Source: Alopecurus myosuroides (Eukaryota > Streptophyta > Magnoliopsida > Poales > Poaceae). Taken from it: 64,000 nucleotides of DNA. The translations under genes were made by a program, and so were the position numbers. How positions within the stretch are numbered: position 1 is the first letter of the stretch; each line of letters opens with the position of its first letter. A model generated the notes under the pieces. It was not told the origin of the DNA, did no database searches, and saw nothing but the letters and a program-made list of their open reading frames with translations. The stretch lies in contig CM054060.1 of NCBI GenBank assembly GCA_028641055.1, positions 161,856,696 to 161,920,695 on the forward strand, written 5' to 3'. Shown one piece after another: positions 35,502-48,281 of the stretch.

Positions 35502-37295
35502 TTAAATCTCTTTTTCATTGCAAGAGTGACTCTCATGGCTTTCCAAGTTCATGATAATTTCTTCCTTTTCATCTACAAGAGAGTTAGAATCATCAAGTTG
35601 CCGGAAAAGGGATTTCACTCTCTCTTTAGTCTCACCTCTGAGGCTATCCAACAAAATGCCTAGTTCTTTTGCCTCACTATCTTCCTCACAAACATTTTCA
35701 ACACAATCCAATAATGAAGGAGGATTAGTGACAATGGTTTTGGAGTTAGGAGAGAATACCAAAGTGGCTTTTTCCATAAGACATGTAGGTCGGATAGACG
35801 CATTCTCATTGGGGGATTCAAATAGAGAGACCGATGTAGATGAGGCGGTAGCTATGGCAACATGGGCCACGCCTACCACTTCATATTCTCCTTCATCTTC
35901 GGAAATATAGGTTTCGAACACCGCCCCTTCTTGAACATAAAGAGCTCTTGGCACTCTTCTAGCGAAGTTCTTGTTTTGTGGAGCCTTAGTCTTGTTTTAG
36001 CGAACAATCTTGCCTTCATTTTCCTCTCTTGGCTCAAAAGGACAAACCTTGATGAAGTGATTTGCACTTCTACAATTGTAGCACGTCCTTGGCCACTCCC
36101 CCTTCTTCTTATAGTTCTTGTTTCTCGGGGGTCTTGGAGAATTGGCCTTATGAGCTTCCAATATCCATGCATAGCAAGCAATGCACTTGTGAGCCCCCAT
36201 GTATGTGTTCTCATAGTCCTCCTCATCATCATAATCCTCTTCCACTTCTTCAATTCTAGCAATCACCTTTGACTTCAAAGCTAGGTTGGCAGAATTTCCC
36301 AATCCTCTTGAGCGTGCAAGAGCATCATCCACACTCTTGTGTTATAGGGATATCGCGATGAATTCACTAAGGACACCAATGGAGTTAAGGGAATTGTAGT
36401 CCGCTCTTGTCCGAATACTAGTGGAGAGGTTCTTCTCAAAGGGTGTAATTGCTTTGACAAACTTTATCTTTATCCACTCATCGGAAATTTCTTCTTTTAC
36501 GAAATCCATCAATTGATTGGCAAGGGGTACAACTCTTCTATAGAGATCTTTGGGATACTCATCTTCTTGCATAACAAAGTTCTCACACCTTTCAATGGAA
36601 ACATCATATTTGGATAATTGGATGCTAGCATTTCCTTGAAACAAAGTGTCAAGCTTGGCCCAAGCTTCCTTGGCGGTCTTGCAACCACAGATGTGAGTGA
36701 GGTGCTCCCTTGGGAGAGCCTTTTGAATGATGACAAGGGCGTTGAGTTGGGATTCAGTATCCTCCCTAGGAGTCAAGTTTCTTGCGTCGTGGGGATTGAA
36801 CCCATGGACAACACTTCTCCACAAGGCGGTGCAAGAGCCGGAAATGTGTGACTCCATCTTAAACTTCCAAGAAGAGAATTCATTAGTGTTAAGCATGGTA
36901 GCAAGTCCAACATTAATAATGTGTGGCATTGAAACAATTGGATGTATGGAGTCATAATTTTGAGGCGGTGAAACTCTTGAGTTGGACCCCGAACCATTAG
37001 CCATTTGAGACTTGGAACCTCCAGAATTCTCCTTTGCCTTAGCCTTTTGTGCGGCTTTGGCCTTAGCTTTGGCAATGTTCTCTTCTATTTCGGTATTGTA
37101 CGGAATAGCTTCCTCTTCCAAACTTTCCTCATCGTAAACATGGGGAGAGTTCACGGGGCCCTTAGGTTTACCCATCATGTTCTCCAACATCTTCTTGATG
37201 GAGGAAACCTCCGAGCCAACATTAGAGCTAACCTTGGACGATTGGGTTTGGATGGTTCCAACCGTCATCTCTAGGTTAGCTATAGTGTCGGCCAT
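35502..37295 (-). pseudogene. Copia gag, three open pieces
   Basis: Gag forms the particle that packages element RNA. The first piece (37295-36342) starts MADTIANLEMTVGTIQTQSS and contains a UBN2/DUF4219-type gag core (FSSWKFKMESHI, ALVIIQKALPREHLTHI, AKEAWAKLDTLFQG). The second (36332-35997) has an acidic section and a zinc knuckle CYNCRSANHFIKVC of the CX2CX4HX4C form. The third (35954-35502) is acidic and helical. A stop (TAA-type) near 36340 and a stop near 35998 divide them. Start 37295 is about 90 bases from the primer site, reasonable for a first ATG. Confidence 0.85.
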
Positions 37296-37381
37296 TTTGG
37301 AGAGCTCCTCCTTAGAAGATTTGGATCATTTTTGTTGGCCATAATACTCTTAGGCGGTTAAACCCTATATAAGAGCCGAGA

Positions 37382-37392
37382 CTTTGATACCA
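37382..37392 (-). other. Copia primer binding site
   Basis: TGGTATCAAAG on minus lies two bases inside the LTR edge at 37395. It is close to the initiator methionine tRNA complement (TGGTATCAGAG). Confidence 0.8.
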
Positions 37393-37394
37393 AT

Positions 37395-37909
37395 TGAAAG
37401 TACAATATGGTCAACATGAGGGGGGTGAATAGGTGACCTACAAATTTTAATCCTTTTTTTCCTTTTAGACAGGCCTAACAAGTAAAAGACACGGTTGTCT
37501 AGATGTGCAACTAGATGAACACCCTAGGTGATAAGAAACAAGCACGCAACAGTAATATGTAAAGCACAAAGTAACCACAAGTGTAAACAAGGAGACAAGG
37601 ATATGTTTCCCGTAGTTCCTTCTCAAGAGAAGTTCAACTACGTTGGAGAGGTGGGGATCCACCTAGGCGCTCCTCAATAGCACGGATGTGCACACCTTAT
37701 TCTCCTTGAGCTTCTCCGGTGAGGGCGATTCTCGTTTCCACTATGAGGTCAACTTGAAGGTGTTGACCAAACCTTTACACGTGGTTGAGGCTACTCCACA
37801 AGTGGGTTGGAGGCTCTCAACGACCCGAAGCTTCTTGGAACAAGGTGGAAGCTACAAGAACTAGGGTTTCTCTAGGATGAGAAGGCAACCATTATATTTA
37901 CAAGACCCC
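37395..37909 (-). repeat. Second Copia 5' LTR, inner part
   Basis: It begins TGAAAG next to the primer site. It is interrupted at 37909 by element D and resumes at 48282. Confidence 0.88.
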
Positions 37910-40900
37910 TGTAACATCCCAAGTATGAAAAATAGCCATTAGAATGTTTGCTCTCTGTTATTTTATGTTTTGCATCATGGAATCATGTTCATTGCAATTG
38001 TTTTGCTTGTTTTCCTTTTGTTTTCCTCTGTTTTCATTTGTTTTCCAACTGTTTTCATTTGTTTTCCTTTGTTTTTCTATTTGAATTTCAAACCAAAATT
38101 CAAACCTTTTGTTTCATCCTTGTGATGTTACAATTTCCAAAATGATATTTCAAATTAAAACAATCAATTGTTTCCATTAAAGTTGTGATTCCAAAACTAT
38201 TGTTTTGTTCCTATCAAAAATCCATTTAATATCAAACCCTTTTCAAATTCAATTATGATTTTTCTTCCAAACAACAACCATGTTGAAATTATGAAAATTG
38301 CAAAACAAATCAATCATTTGTTTCCAATTAAACCATAAGGTTCAAATAAAACTCCCATTTGTTCCCATGAAAATAAAAAGCTCAACTATTGAGTGGTTCT
38401 TTAATAATCCACCTAATTCCAACTTGCATTCAAAATTCAAATCAAATCACAAACATCACCCAATTTCAAAGTATGAAAATTACCAAAACATTCTAATCCT
38501 TTTTGTTCCATTTAAACCATAGGGTTCACCCTATTAAAAATATGGTTTTCACTAATCATCACTTAATTATCAAATTCATTCAAAATTGAATCAATTTGCA
38601 AACAGTAACAGAATTTGAACTTTTTAAAAATCCAAACTTGGCAAGTGTTTGTTTTTGAACTAATTAGCTTACTAAATTTTTCTCACATTTTTCCTAGCCC
38701 TAAACCTTATCTATTTCTTCCCTTTCCATTTTCTGCAAAAAAAAATAAAACATAACAAAAAAAAAGAATAAAAGCAAACAGCAGGGAGGGAGAGAGGCCC
38801 AGCCCACCAAAAAGACCTCAGCCCGATACCCTTTCTTCCCCACCTCCCGTACGCTGTCGTCAGCAATGGTGGACAGCGACAGGCGCTCCCACCTGCTCCA
38901 CCCGATCGTTCCCCCCCTCCTATATCTTCCTCTCCTCACCCCTGCCCTAACCCTAACCCTCTCCTTCTCCCTCCTTCCACTTTCCCCCGCCGCCATCTTC
39001 TTCCTTCTTCCTCCCTTCCCTCTCTGCTCTCTGTATTTCTCTGTACCTGTACACCCACAACCGAAAAGCTCCACCACCCTCCGGCGATCGCCGCCCCTCC
39101 GAGGCACCCCCGCTGTGGCTAGGAGCGGGAATGGAACCGCCACGGTTCCCTCTCCCTCGCCATGCCCTCGGTTGCCCCCGAGGAGCTTCATGTCGCCGCT
39201 GCCGTCCGCTCCAGTCGCCGGCCACTCCCTCTGCTGCTGCCCCGACCTGATCCGTGCGCCTCCCCTGTCCACTCGGTGAGCGCTCCCCTCCCCCTCGATC
39301 CCTCTCCTCCCTCTCCCTTCCGCTACGAGCACGCACCCGCACCCCACGGATGGCGCCCCTCCGGCGAGCATCGATCGCTGCCGGCGACCATCCATCGATT
39401 CCATCCGCCCGGGTTTAGTTAGCGTGCAGAAAAAATTCAGTTAAGCCGCGGACCACACCTCATACCCCCCGATCTGCCTCTCCTATCACAACCCGAAGCA
39501 CACCCCACTGGTTCTGTCCCAGCGCGCGCAGCAGGAGGTGGGGGGTTCGATTCCCCCCTCCCACAATAAACCAAAACTTTTTATTCCTTTTGTTTTTGTA
39601 CAGAAACTTCCCAGAAATCACATCCATGCCCCTGGTACATAAATCTAGATCCCTGTAATATTTTTTCCTAAGTCCCTAGAGGTGATAAAAATGGCAGATT
39701 TGCACCTTAACTTGTAAAATGCATAAGTAATTCATCCCAACTCCAAATTCAATATTTTTAATATGTTTTCTGTCCCAAATTGAATTGTCTACCCAAATAT
39801 AAAATTTGTTTACTGTTTTGAATATTTTAAATTGGTGAAATATTTAAAAACTTGTTTAGTTCACTTAATTTTGCAAAAATCATAACTTGGGCATAAAAAT
39901 TCCAAATTCCACAAACTAAATATGTTTTCCAATCAACTTTTCATGTAGTTTCCAAATATCAACTTTGTTTGCTGTTTTGAATAATTTAAATTGCTGAAAA
40001 CAACTGTTTCTTAATTAATGCATTTAAAATTGCCAAAATAATAACTTGCTCATTTTAAATCCAATTTCAACAAATGAAATATGTTTTCCATGCAAAATTA
40101 AACCACCTTTTCAAATATAAAATTTGTTTCATGTTTTGAATAATTAAAATTGGTTAAATGATTTAACCCTTGTTTAAATCATTTAAAATTGTTAAATTCA
40201 TAACTTGGTCAAACTAATTTCTTTTGGGACATATAAAATATGTTTTCAAGCCATAAAAGTATAATCTTTTAAAATATGAATTTGGTTTAATGTTTTGAAC
40301 AAATAAAATTCAGTTAAATTCAAACTTGAATTAAATTCATTTAAATCTTGTTTAAACTTGTTTAATTCATAAATAATTTATTTGAAATCCTTTTTCAACA
40401 AGTGAAACATGTATTCCACCTAAAATTGTGTGTTCTTTCCAAATATGAATTTTGTTATTTGTTTTGAACAATTTAAATTGGTGAAAACAACAAATACTTG
40501 TGTTACACCTTTAAGGAACCAAAATTCCTTAACTTAATAACAAAAATTTCAGAATGGGTAAACCTTATTTCCATTTGGTTCTATTGTTGTTATTTTGCTG
40601 TTTTCCTCATCCATGCATCATGCTAATCCACTTTCACATGTTGCTTAGTTGTAAAACAATTAATTCAACCATAATTCATGGGCTTTCCATATGCAATCCA
40701 AATTGCATGTGGGTCCATTTAAACCTGTTACCATGTCAACTAGTTTATTTCTATGCATCAATTAAATGGTCATGCATCATCCCATGTTTGTGCACTATGC
40801 CATGATATTGATTGTTTGTCTCTCTGCGTTGTTTGTTTGCTTCTTCCCGTATAAACGACGACGTTGAGACCGACGATACTTACGACACCCCTTCTAAGGA

Positions 40901-42679
40901 GTTAGCTCAGTACCAGGCTACTGGGTTTGCAGGCAAGTTATCACTCACATGAACCACTGTGTTCCTTTCAATGTTGGATACCGATACTTTTCCGTTGTCT
41001 ATTCTGCTAGCCCTATGTATAGTTGTTTCTGTTACGAACCTATCACATGAATCCCTTAACCCTGATATTGCCTCACCTCCACTCCTATAACCCCGTTGTT
41101 TGAGCCCGTGTCTTACTAGCATGCTTAGGGCTGTTTTGCTCGAGTCTGTTACCCGTTACTTTCTGTTACTATTTCATTATGTTCTGGGGCTCGAGGTTTA
41201 ATCAATCAACCTGTTAATATTGTGGATAACAATAATTTGATGATAAGGCACCGGCAGGAGGCCCTGCGTGGTTTTGAGGCCTGCTAGTGTCGACCCTAAT
41301 TAGGAAAAGGGTCTTGTCTACTGATCCATGATGAGCGCACTAACCGCATGTGGGAAGCGTGTATGGGTGCCCCCCTCAATTTGATTCGATTCGCATCTCG
41401 TCCAAATCGCCTCATTTAGTTCGGGTGTTCCATTTGCCGCATGCATGTTTTTGTGAGCCCAGGCCAGGGTGGAAACTTTTGTAGTCGGCATTTAGGGAGA
41501 CACGTTCTTAGAGTGCTATGAGGGTCCCCTTTTCTTCGTGGGGCTTGATTAGCCGTGCGCTCACTGCATGGGGTTCTTTGGGCTTGATGCGAAGAAGAGT
41601 TGAGTTGTGTTGAGTGCCCCGCTTGGTGGGAAAGGCCTTCCCATCTGGCGGGTTATTCTTACGTGTACGGCCAAATTGGTGCACCCCTGCAGGGATAAAT
41701 CTTCTCGAGAAGCCGTGTTTTCCGCGGTTATGGTTAACTTGGTGAAAGTACTGGCTAACAAGTACTCAGGACAACTTAAACCTAATGATTAACAATCTGA
41801 CTAGTAATAGGCTTAATGACACACAATCTGAACCCTCACTGATCCAACTGTGTGAGTTATCCTCGGATTGCTTCTTTGGATAAGGGGCGAGATCCAGGAT
41901 GGGTTTGTTTGGACTTAGTTATAGTTGGTTACGATACGCTATCTTATCTCCTTTCTGTTAGCCGGAAGTTGTAGTATGTTCTGTAGTTGGTTAGAGCAGC
42001 CAGTTGCAGCATCTTTATATCCCCTTCCTTCCGTTGAACCCAAAGCATCTGTGCTTGGTGTTGACGGGTTACACTTTGGTGAACTGTGAGTCTTGCTTGC
42101 TAGTATGTTTATGTACTGACCCCTTTGGGGCTGTGGTTTCCGCAGACTACGTTTTCGAGGATCTACATGGTGGCTACTACATGGAGTATGACGAGACTGC
42201 TGACGAGTAGATAGCGGACCCGAGCAGGATCCGAGACTTCGTGGATGGGCTCCGTCTGTTTGTTTCCGGCCTCTTAGGCCTATTTGGATCTTGTCTGTAC
42301 TCAGACATTTTGGATGCTTCCGCTGTGATGTAATGATGTATTGTTGGGACATGTGTCCTCTGGATGATTGTATTTGCTATCTCTGCTCTAATGAGAGCTA
42401 TTTGCAACTTATTTCAATCTTTTGTGTCGTAGAGATCTGTTGTGATATCAGTTGTTCAACGCCGTTGATGTACCATGTGTGTATGGTTTGAAGTACGTCA
42501 ATGGAAGTATCCTGATTTCTATGGGATAGTTTACATCGACGGTGGATAGTAGAGATTGGTTGTCACACATAAGTGTTGGCCTACTCGTAAGAGGACGCGG
42601 GTGCAGATAAGCCCCGTAATCCAATCATCTACTATTCAGTTTAGCCCGATGAGTATCCCCTAGAAGTCCGGGTGCGACA
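37910..42679 (+). repeat. Element D left LTR (4770 bp)
   Basis: TGTAACATCCC to GGGTGCGACA. It contains a T/TTTTCC-rich section, a C-rich leader (38860-39420), a degenerate 159-bp array (39761-40540) and two exon-like acidic stretches (about 40850-40935 and 42143-42210). Minus-strand frames such as 38700-39404 come from the C-rich leader and are not genes. Confidence 0.93.
39761..40560. repeat. 159-bp degenerate tandem array in D left LTR
   Basis: The phrase ATATGTTTTC (or a close variant) starts at 39761, 39920, 40079, 40238 and, as ACATGTATTC, 40407. This gives spacings of 159, 159, 159 and 169. Each unit also carries a diverged CAAATATAAAATTTGTTT and GTTTTGAATAATTTAAATTG block. Non-coding and AT-rich. 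Confidence 0.85.
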
Positions 42680-42681
42680 AA

Positions 42682-42693
42682 TGGTATCAGAGC
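42682..42693 (+). other. Element D primer binding site
   Basis: TGGTATCAGAGC, an exact initiator methionine tRNA complement, two bases after the LTR end. Confidence 0.92.
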
Positions 42694-43487
42694 CTGTCTG
42701 CCTGTAGGATCCCTTTTTACTGGTCGCAGTTGAGTCTAGAAACTATTTTGTAGCTATATAGGAAAAATGAAACGTGAGAGTAGGAATTTTGTTCTTTTTC
42801 TTCTTTCCCCACCCACCCTCCCTTTTTCTGGTAAGGAAGTGCAACGTTGTTTTCTCTTCTCATCTAAACTTTCAAGTTAGGATTTCACGTATCCTGGTTT
42901 CTCTAGGATGGTTATATCTACTAGACCATAGGAATGGAGGTGGTTGTGACATGATTTATCATGTTGCCTACTCACGATTGAGAACGGAGGCGTGTAAGCC
43001 CCGGAAGCAGATCCTCTATTCCTTAAGCAATAGATATTGATCCTTTAGAAGCCCGGATGGGTTTTTCCGTAGTACCTCAGGAGTTTTGTTCTTGTTTTCC
43101 CCGATGTTGATATCCTGTTCTTCTCAACATCCTTTTCGTCCGTTGAAATCTTGTTGTTGCTTCCCACTTCAGTTCTGCTACTGGCGTCTAATCAATAACC
43201 CTGTTCCACCCTTCTGACAGATAGTCTATTCTACAAATGAATCAAGTTCTATTCAACTATAAACCCTCGATACAAAACCTCTCCCTTTACTTGAAAATGT
43301 TCCGGTGGTTTCCAAATTCCCTGACATCTTTCCAGAAGAGTTGCCAGGAATGCCTATCATTTTCAACTTCCAGAAAAACTATCCAAGGTGCACGATGTGT
43401 TTCACGTGTCACAGCTCAAGAGGATCTTCCCAAGAAGTATCCGGACATTTTCTTTTCTCAGTAGGAATCTCGGGGCGCGATTCCTTC

Positions 43488-43497
43488 AAGGGGGGGG
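43488..43497 (+). other. Element D polypurine tract
   Basis: AAGGGGGGGG five bases before the right LTR, the usual priming site for plus-strand DNA. Confidence 0.8.
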
Positions 43498-43502
43498 CGT
43501 TT

Positions 43503-46500
43503 TGTAACATCCCAAGTATGAAAAATAGCCATTAGAATGTTTGCTCTCTGTTATTTTATGTTTTGCATCATGGCATCATGTTCATTGCAATTGTTTTGCT
43601 TGTTTTCCTTTTGTTTTCCTCTGTTTTCATTTGTTTTCCAACTGTTTTCATTTGTTTTCCTTTGTTTTTCTATTTGAATTTCAAACCAAAATTCAAACCT
43701 TTTGTTTCATCCTTGTGATGTTACAATTTCCAAAATGATATTTCAAATTAAAACAATCAATTGTTTCCATTAAAGTTGTGATTCCAAAACTATTGTTTTG
43801 TTCCTATCAAAAAATCATTTAATATCAAACCCTTTTCAAATTCAATTATGATTTTTCTTCCAAACAAAAACCATGTTGAAATTATGAAAATTGCAAAACA
43901 AATCAATCATTTGTTTCCAATTAAACCATAAGGTTCAAATAAAACTCCCATTTGTTCCCATGAAAATAAAAAGCTCAACTATTGAGTGGTTCTTTAATAA
44001 TCCACCTAATTCCAACTTGCATTCAAAATTCAAATCAAATCACAAACAGCACCCAATTTCAAAGTATGAAAATTACCAAAACATTCTAATCCTTTTTGTT
44101 CCATTTAAACCATAGGGTTCACCCTATTAAAAATATGGTTTTCACTAATCATCACTTAATTATCAAATTCATTCAAAATTGAATCAATTTGCAAACAGCA
44201 ACAGAATTTGAACTTTTTAAAAATCCAAACTTGGCAAGTGTTTGTTTTTTAACTAATTAGCTTACTAAATTTTTCTCACATTTTTCCTAGCCCTAAACCT
44301 TATCTATTTCTTCCCTTTCCATTTTCTGCAAAAAAAAATAAAACATAACAAAAAAAAAGAATAAAAGCAAACAGCAGGGAGGGAGAGAGGCCCAGCCCAC
44401 CAAAAAGACCTCAGCCCGATACCCTTGCTTCCCCACCTCCCGTACGCTGTCGTCAGCAATGGTGGACAGCGACAGGCGCTCCCACCTGCTCCACCCGATC
44501 GTTTCCCCCCCCTCCTATATCTTCCTCTCCTCACCCCTACCCTAACCCTAACCCTCTCCTTCTCCCTCCTTCCTCTCTCCCCCGCCGCCATCTTCTTCCT
44601 TCTTCCTCCCTTCCCTCTCTGCTCTCTGTATTTCTCTGTACCTGTACACCCACAACCGAAAAGCTCCACCACCCTCCGGCGATCGCCGCCCCTCCGAGGC
44701 ACCCCCGCTGTGGCTAGGAGCGGGAATGGAACCGCCACGGTTCCCTCTCCCTCGCCATGCCCTCGGTTGCCCCCGAGGAGCTTCATGTCGCCGCTGCCGT
44801 CCGCTCCAGTCGCCGGCCACTCCCTCTGCTGCTGCCCCGACCTGATCCGTGCGCCTCCCCTGTCCACTCGGTGAGCGCTCCCCTCCCCCTCGATCCCTCT
44901 CCTCCCTCTCCCTTCCGCTACGAGCACGCACCCGCACCCCACGGATGGCGCCCCTCCGGCGAGCATCGATCGCTGCCGGCGACCATCCATCGATTCCATC
45001 CGCCCGGGTTCAGTTAGCGTGCAGAAAAAATTCAGTTAAGCCGCGGACCACACCTCATACCCCCCCGATCTGCCTCTCCTATCACAACCCGAAGCACACC
45101 CCACTGGTTCTGTCCCAGCGCGCGCAGCAGGAGGTGGGGGTTCGATTCCCCCCTCACACAATAAACCAAAACTTTTTATTCCTTTTGTTTTTGTACAGAA
45201 ACTTCCCAGAAATCACATCCATGCCCCCTGGTACTTAAATCTAGTTCCCTGTAATATTTTTTCCTAAGTCCCTAGAGGTGATAAAAATGGCAGATTTGCA
45301 CCTTAACTTGTAAAATGCATAAGTAATTCATCCCAACTCCAAATTCAACATTTTTAATATGTTTTCTGTCCCAAATTGAATTATCTACCCAAATATAAAA
45401 TTTGTTTACTGTTTTGAATATTTTAAATTGGTGAAATATTTAAAAACTTGTTTAGTTCACTTAATTTTGCAAAAATCATAACTTGGGCATAAAAATTCCA
45501 AATTCCACAAACTAAATATGTTTTCCAATCAAATTTTCATGTAGTTTCCAAATATCAACTTTGTTTGCTGTTTTGAATAATTTAAATTGCTGAAAACAAC
45601 TGTTTCTTAATTAATGCATTTAAAATTGCCAAAATAATAACTTGCTCATTTTAAATCCAATTTCAACAAATGAAATATGTTTTCCATGCAAAATTAAACC
45701 ACCTTTTCAAATATAAAATTTGTTTCATGTTTTGAATAATTAAAATTGGTTAAATGATTTAACCCTTGTTTAAATCATTTAAAATTGTTAAATTCATAAC
45801 TTGGTTAAACTAATTTCTTTTGGGACATATAAAGTATGTTTTCAAGCCATAAAAGTATAATCTTTTAAAATATGAATTTGGTTTAATGTTTTGAACAAAT
45901 AAAAATTCAATTAAATTCAAACTTGAATTAAATTCATTTAAATCTTGTTTAAACTTGTTTAATTCATAAATAATTTATTTGAAATCCTTTTTCAACAAGT
46001 GAAACATGTATTCCACCTAAAATTGTGTGTTCTTTCCAAATATGAATTTTGTTATTTGTTTTGAACAATTTAAATTGGTGAAAACAACAAATACTTGTGT
46101 TACACCTTTAAGGAACCAAAATTCCTTAACTTAATAACAAAAATTTCAGAATGGGTAAACCTTATTTCCATTTGGTTCTATTGTTGTTATTTTGCTGTTT
46201 TCCTCATCCATGCATCATGCTAATCCACTTTCACATGTTGCTTAGTTGTAAAACAATTAATTCAACCATAATTCATGGGCTTTCCATATGCAATCCAAAT
46301 TGCATGTGGGTCCATTTAAAACGGTTACCATGTCAACTAGTTTATTTCTATGCATCAATTAAATGGTCATGCATCATCCCATGTTTGTGCACTATGCCAT
46401 GATATTGATTGTTTGTCTCTCTGCGTTGTTTGTTTGCTTCTTCCCGGATAAACGACGATGTTGAGACCGACGATACTTACGACACCCCTTCTAAGGAGTT

Positions 46501-48276
46501 AGCTCAGTACCAGGCTACTGGGTTTGCAGGCAAGTTATCACTCACATGAACCACTGTGTTCCTTTCAACGTTGGATACCGATATTTTTCCGTTGTCTATT
46601 CTGCTAGCCCTATGAATAGTTGTTTCTGTTACGAACCTATCACATGAATCCCTTAACCCTGATATTGCCTCACCTCCACTCCTATAACCCCGTTGTTTGA
46701 GCCCGTGTCTTACTAGCATGCTTAGGGCTGTTTTGCTCGAGTCTGTTACCTGTTACTTTCTGTTACTATTTCATTATGTTCTGGGGCTCGAGGTTTAATC
46801 AATCAACCTGTTAATATTGTGGATAACAATAATTTGATGATAAGGCACCGGCAGGAGGCCCTGCGTGGTTTTGAGGCCTGCTAGTGTCGACCCTAATTAG
46901 GAAAAGGGTCTTGTCTACTGATCCATGATGAGCGTACTAACCGCATGTGGGAAGCGTGTATGGGCGCCCCCCTCAATTTGATTCGATTCGCATCTCGTCC
47001 AAATCGCCTCATTTAGTTCGGGTGTTCCATTTGCCGCATGCATGTTTTTGCGAGCCCAGGCCAGGGTGGAAACTTTTGTAGTCCGCATTTAGGGAGACAC
47101 GTTCTTAGAGTGCTATGAGGGTCCCCTTTTATTCGTGGGGCTTGATTAGCCGTGCGCTCACTGCACGGGGTTCTTTGGGCTTGATGCGAAGAAGAGTTGA
47201 GTTGTGTTGAGTGCCCCGCTTGGTGGGAAAGGCCTTCCCATCTGGCGGGTTATTCTTACGTGTACGGCCAAATTGGTGCACCCCTGCAGGGATAAATCTT
47301 CTCGAGAAGCCGTGTTTTCCGCGGTTATGGTTAACTTGGTGAAAGTACTGGCTAACAAGTACTCAGGACAACTCAAACCTAATGATTAACAATCTGACTA
47401 GTAATAGGCTTAATGACACACAATCTGAACCCTCACTAATCCAACTGTATGAGTTATCCTCGGATTGCTTCTTTGGATAAGGGGAGAGATCCAGGATGGG
47501 TTTGTTTGGAGTTAGTTATAGTTGGTTACGATACGCTATCTTATCTCCTTTCTGTTAGCCGGAAGTTGTAGTATGTTCTGTAGTTGGTTAGAGCAGCCAG
47601 TTGCAGCATCTTTATATCCCCTTCCTTCCGTTGAACCCAAAGCATATGTGCTTGGTGTTGACGGGTTACACTTTGGTGAACTGTGAGTCTTGCTTGCCAG
47701 TACGTTTATGTACTGACCCCTTTGGGGCTGTGGTTTCCGCAGACTACGTTTCCGAGGATCTACATGGTGGCTACTACGTGGAGTATGACGAGACTGCTGA
47801 CGAGTAGATAGCGGACCCGGGCAGGATCCGAGAGTTCGTGGATGGGCTCCGTCTGTTCGTTTCCGGCCTCTTAGGCCTATTTGGATCTTGTCTGTACTCA
47901 GACATTTTGGATGCTTCCGCTGTGATGTAATGATGTATTGTTGGGACATGTGTCCTCTGGATGATTGTATTTCCTATCTCTGCTCTAATGAGAGCTATTT
48001 GCAACTTATTTCAATCTTTTGTGTCGTAGAGATCTGTTGTGATATCAGTTGTTCAACGCCGTTGACGTACCATGTGTGTATGGTTTGAAGTACGTCAATG
48101 GAAGTATCTTGATTTCTATGGGATAGTTTACATCGACGGTGGATAGTAGAGATTGGTTGTCACACATAAGTGTTGGCCTACTCGTAAGAGGACGCGGGTG
48201 CAGATAAGCCCCGTAATCCAATCATCTACTATTCAGTTCGGCCCGATGAGTATCCCCTAGAAGTCCGGGTGCGACA
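43503..48276 (+). repeat. Element D right LTR (4774 bp)
   Basis: The same features as the left LTR at an offset of about 5596, including the 159-bp array from about 45357. Confidence 0.93.
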
Positions 48277-48281
48277 ACCCC

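Larger units (their letters stand above)
42680..43502 (+). pseudogene. Element D internal region with gag-pol remnant
   Basis: Only two short Gypsy fragments remain. KFPDIFPEELPGMP (43310-43355) is the phrase just before the RT domain. Directly after it a section reads as the C-terminal tail after integrase (VHDVFHVSQLKR, in another frame, about 43385-43430). The two are joined near 43380, so most of RT, RNase H and integrase is missing. The rest of the internal region has no coding signal. The element must be moved, if at all, by proteins made elsewhere. Confidence 0.8.
37910..48276 (+). mobile_element. Element D: giant-LTR Gypsy deletion derivative (LARD-like)
   Basis: LTRs are 37910-42679 and 43503-48276 (4770 and 4774 bp), near-identical with scattered substitutions and small indels. 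The internal part is only 823 bp. A perfect duplication ACCCC flanks the unit (37905-37909 and 48277-48281). The primer site TGGTATCAGAGC follows the left LTR and a purine tract AAGGGGGGGG precedes the right LTR, so the strand is plus. The element is recent relative to its hosts in the nest because its two LTRs are so alike. Confidence 0.95.

Noticed and set aside
38942..38963. CCCTAACCCTAACCCT-like telomere repeat
   Set aside because: Only three units, inside an LTR leader and repeated in the other LTR; better seen as a telo-box-like promoter motif than as an interstitial telomere.
38700..39404. Minus-strand frame of 234 codons in the D LTR, repeated at 44304-44999
   Set aside because: Arises from a C/G-rich leader, overlaps frames on both strands, shows no domain, and its ends differ between the two LTR copies.
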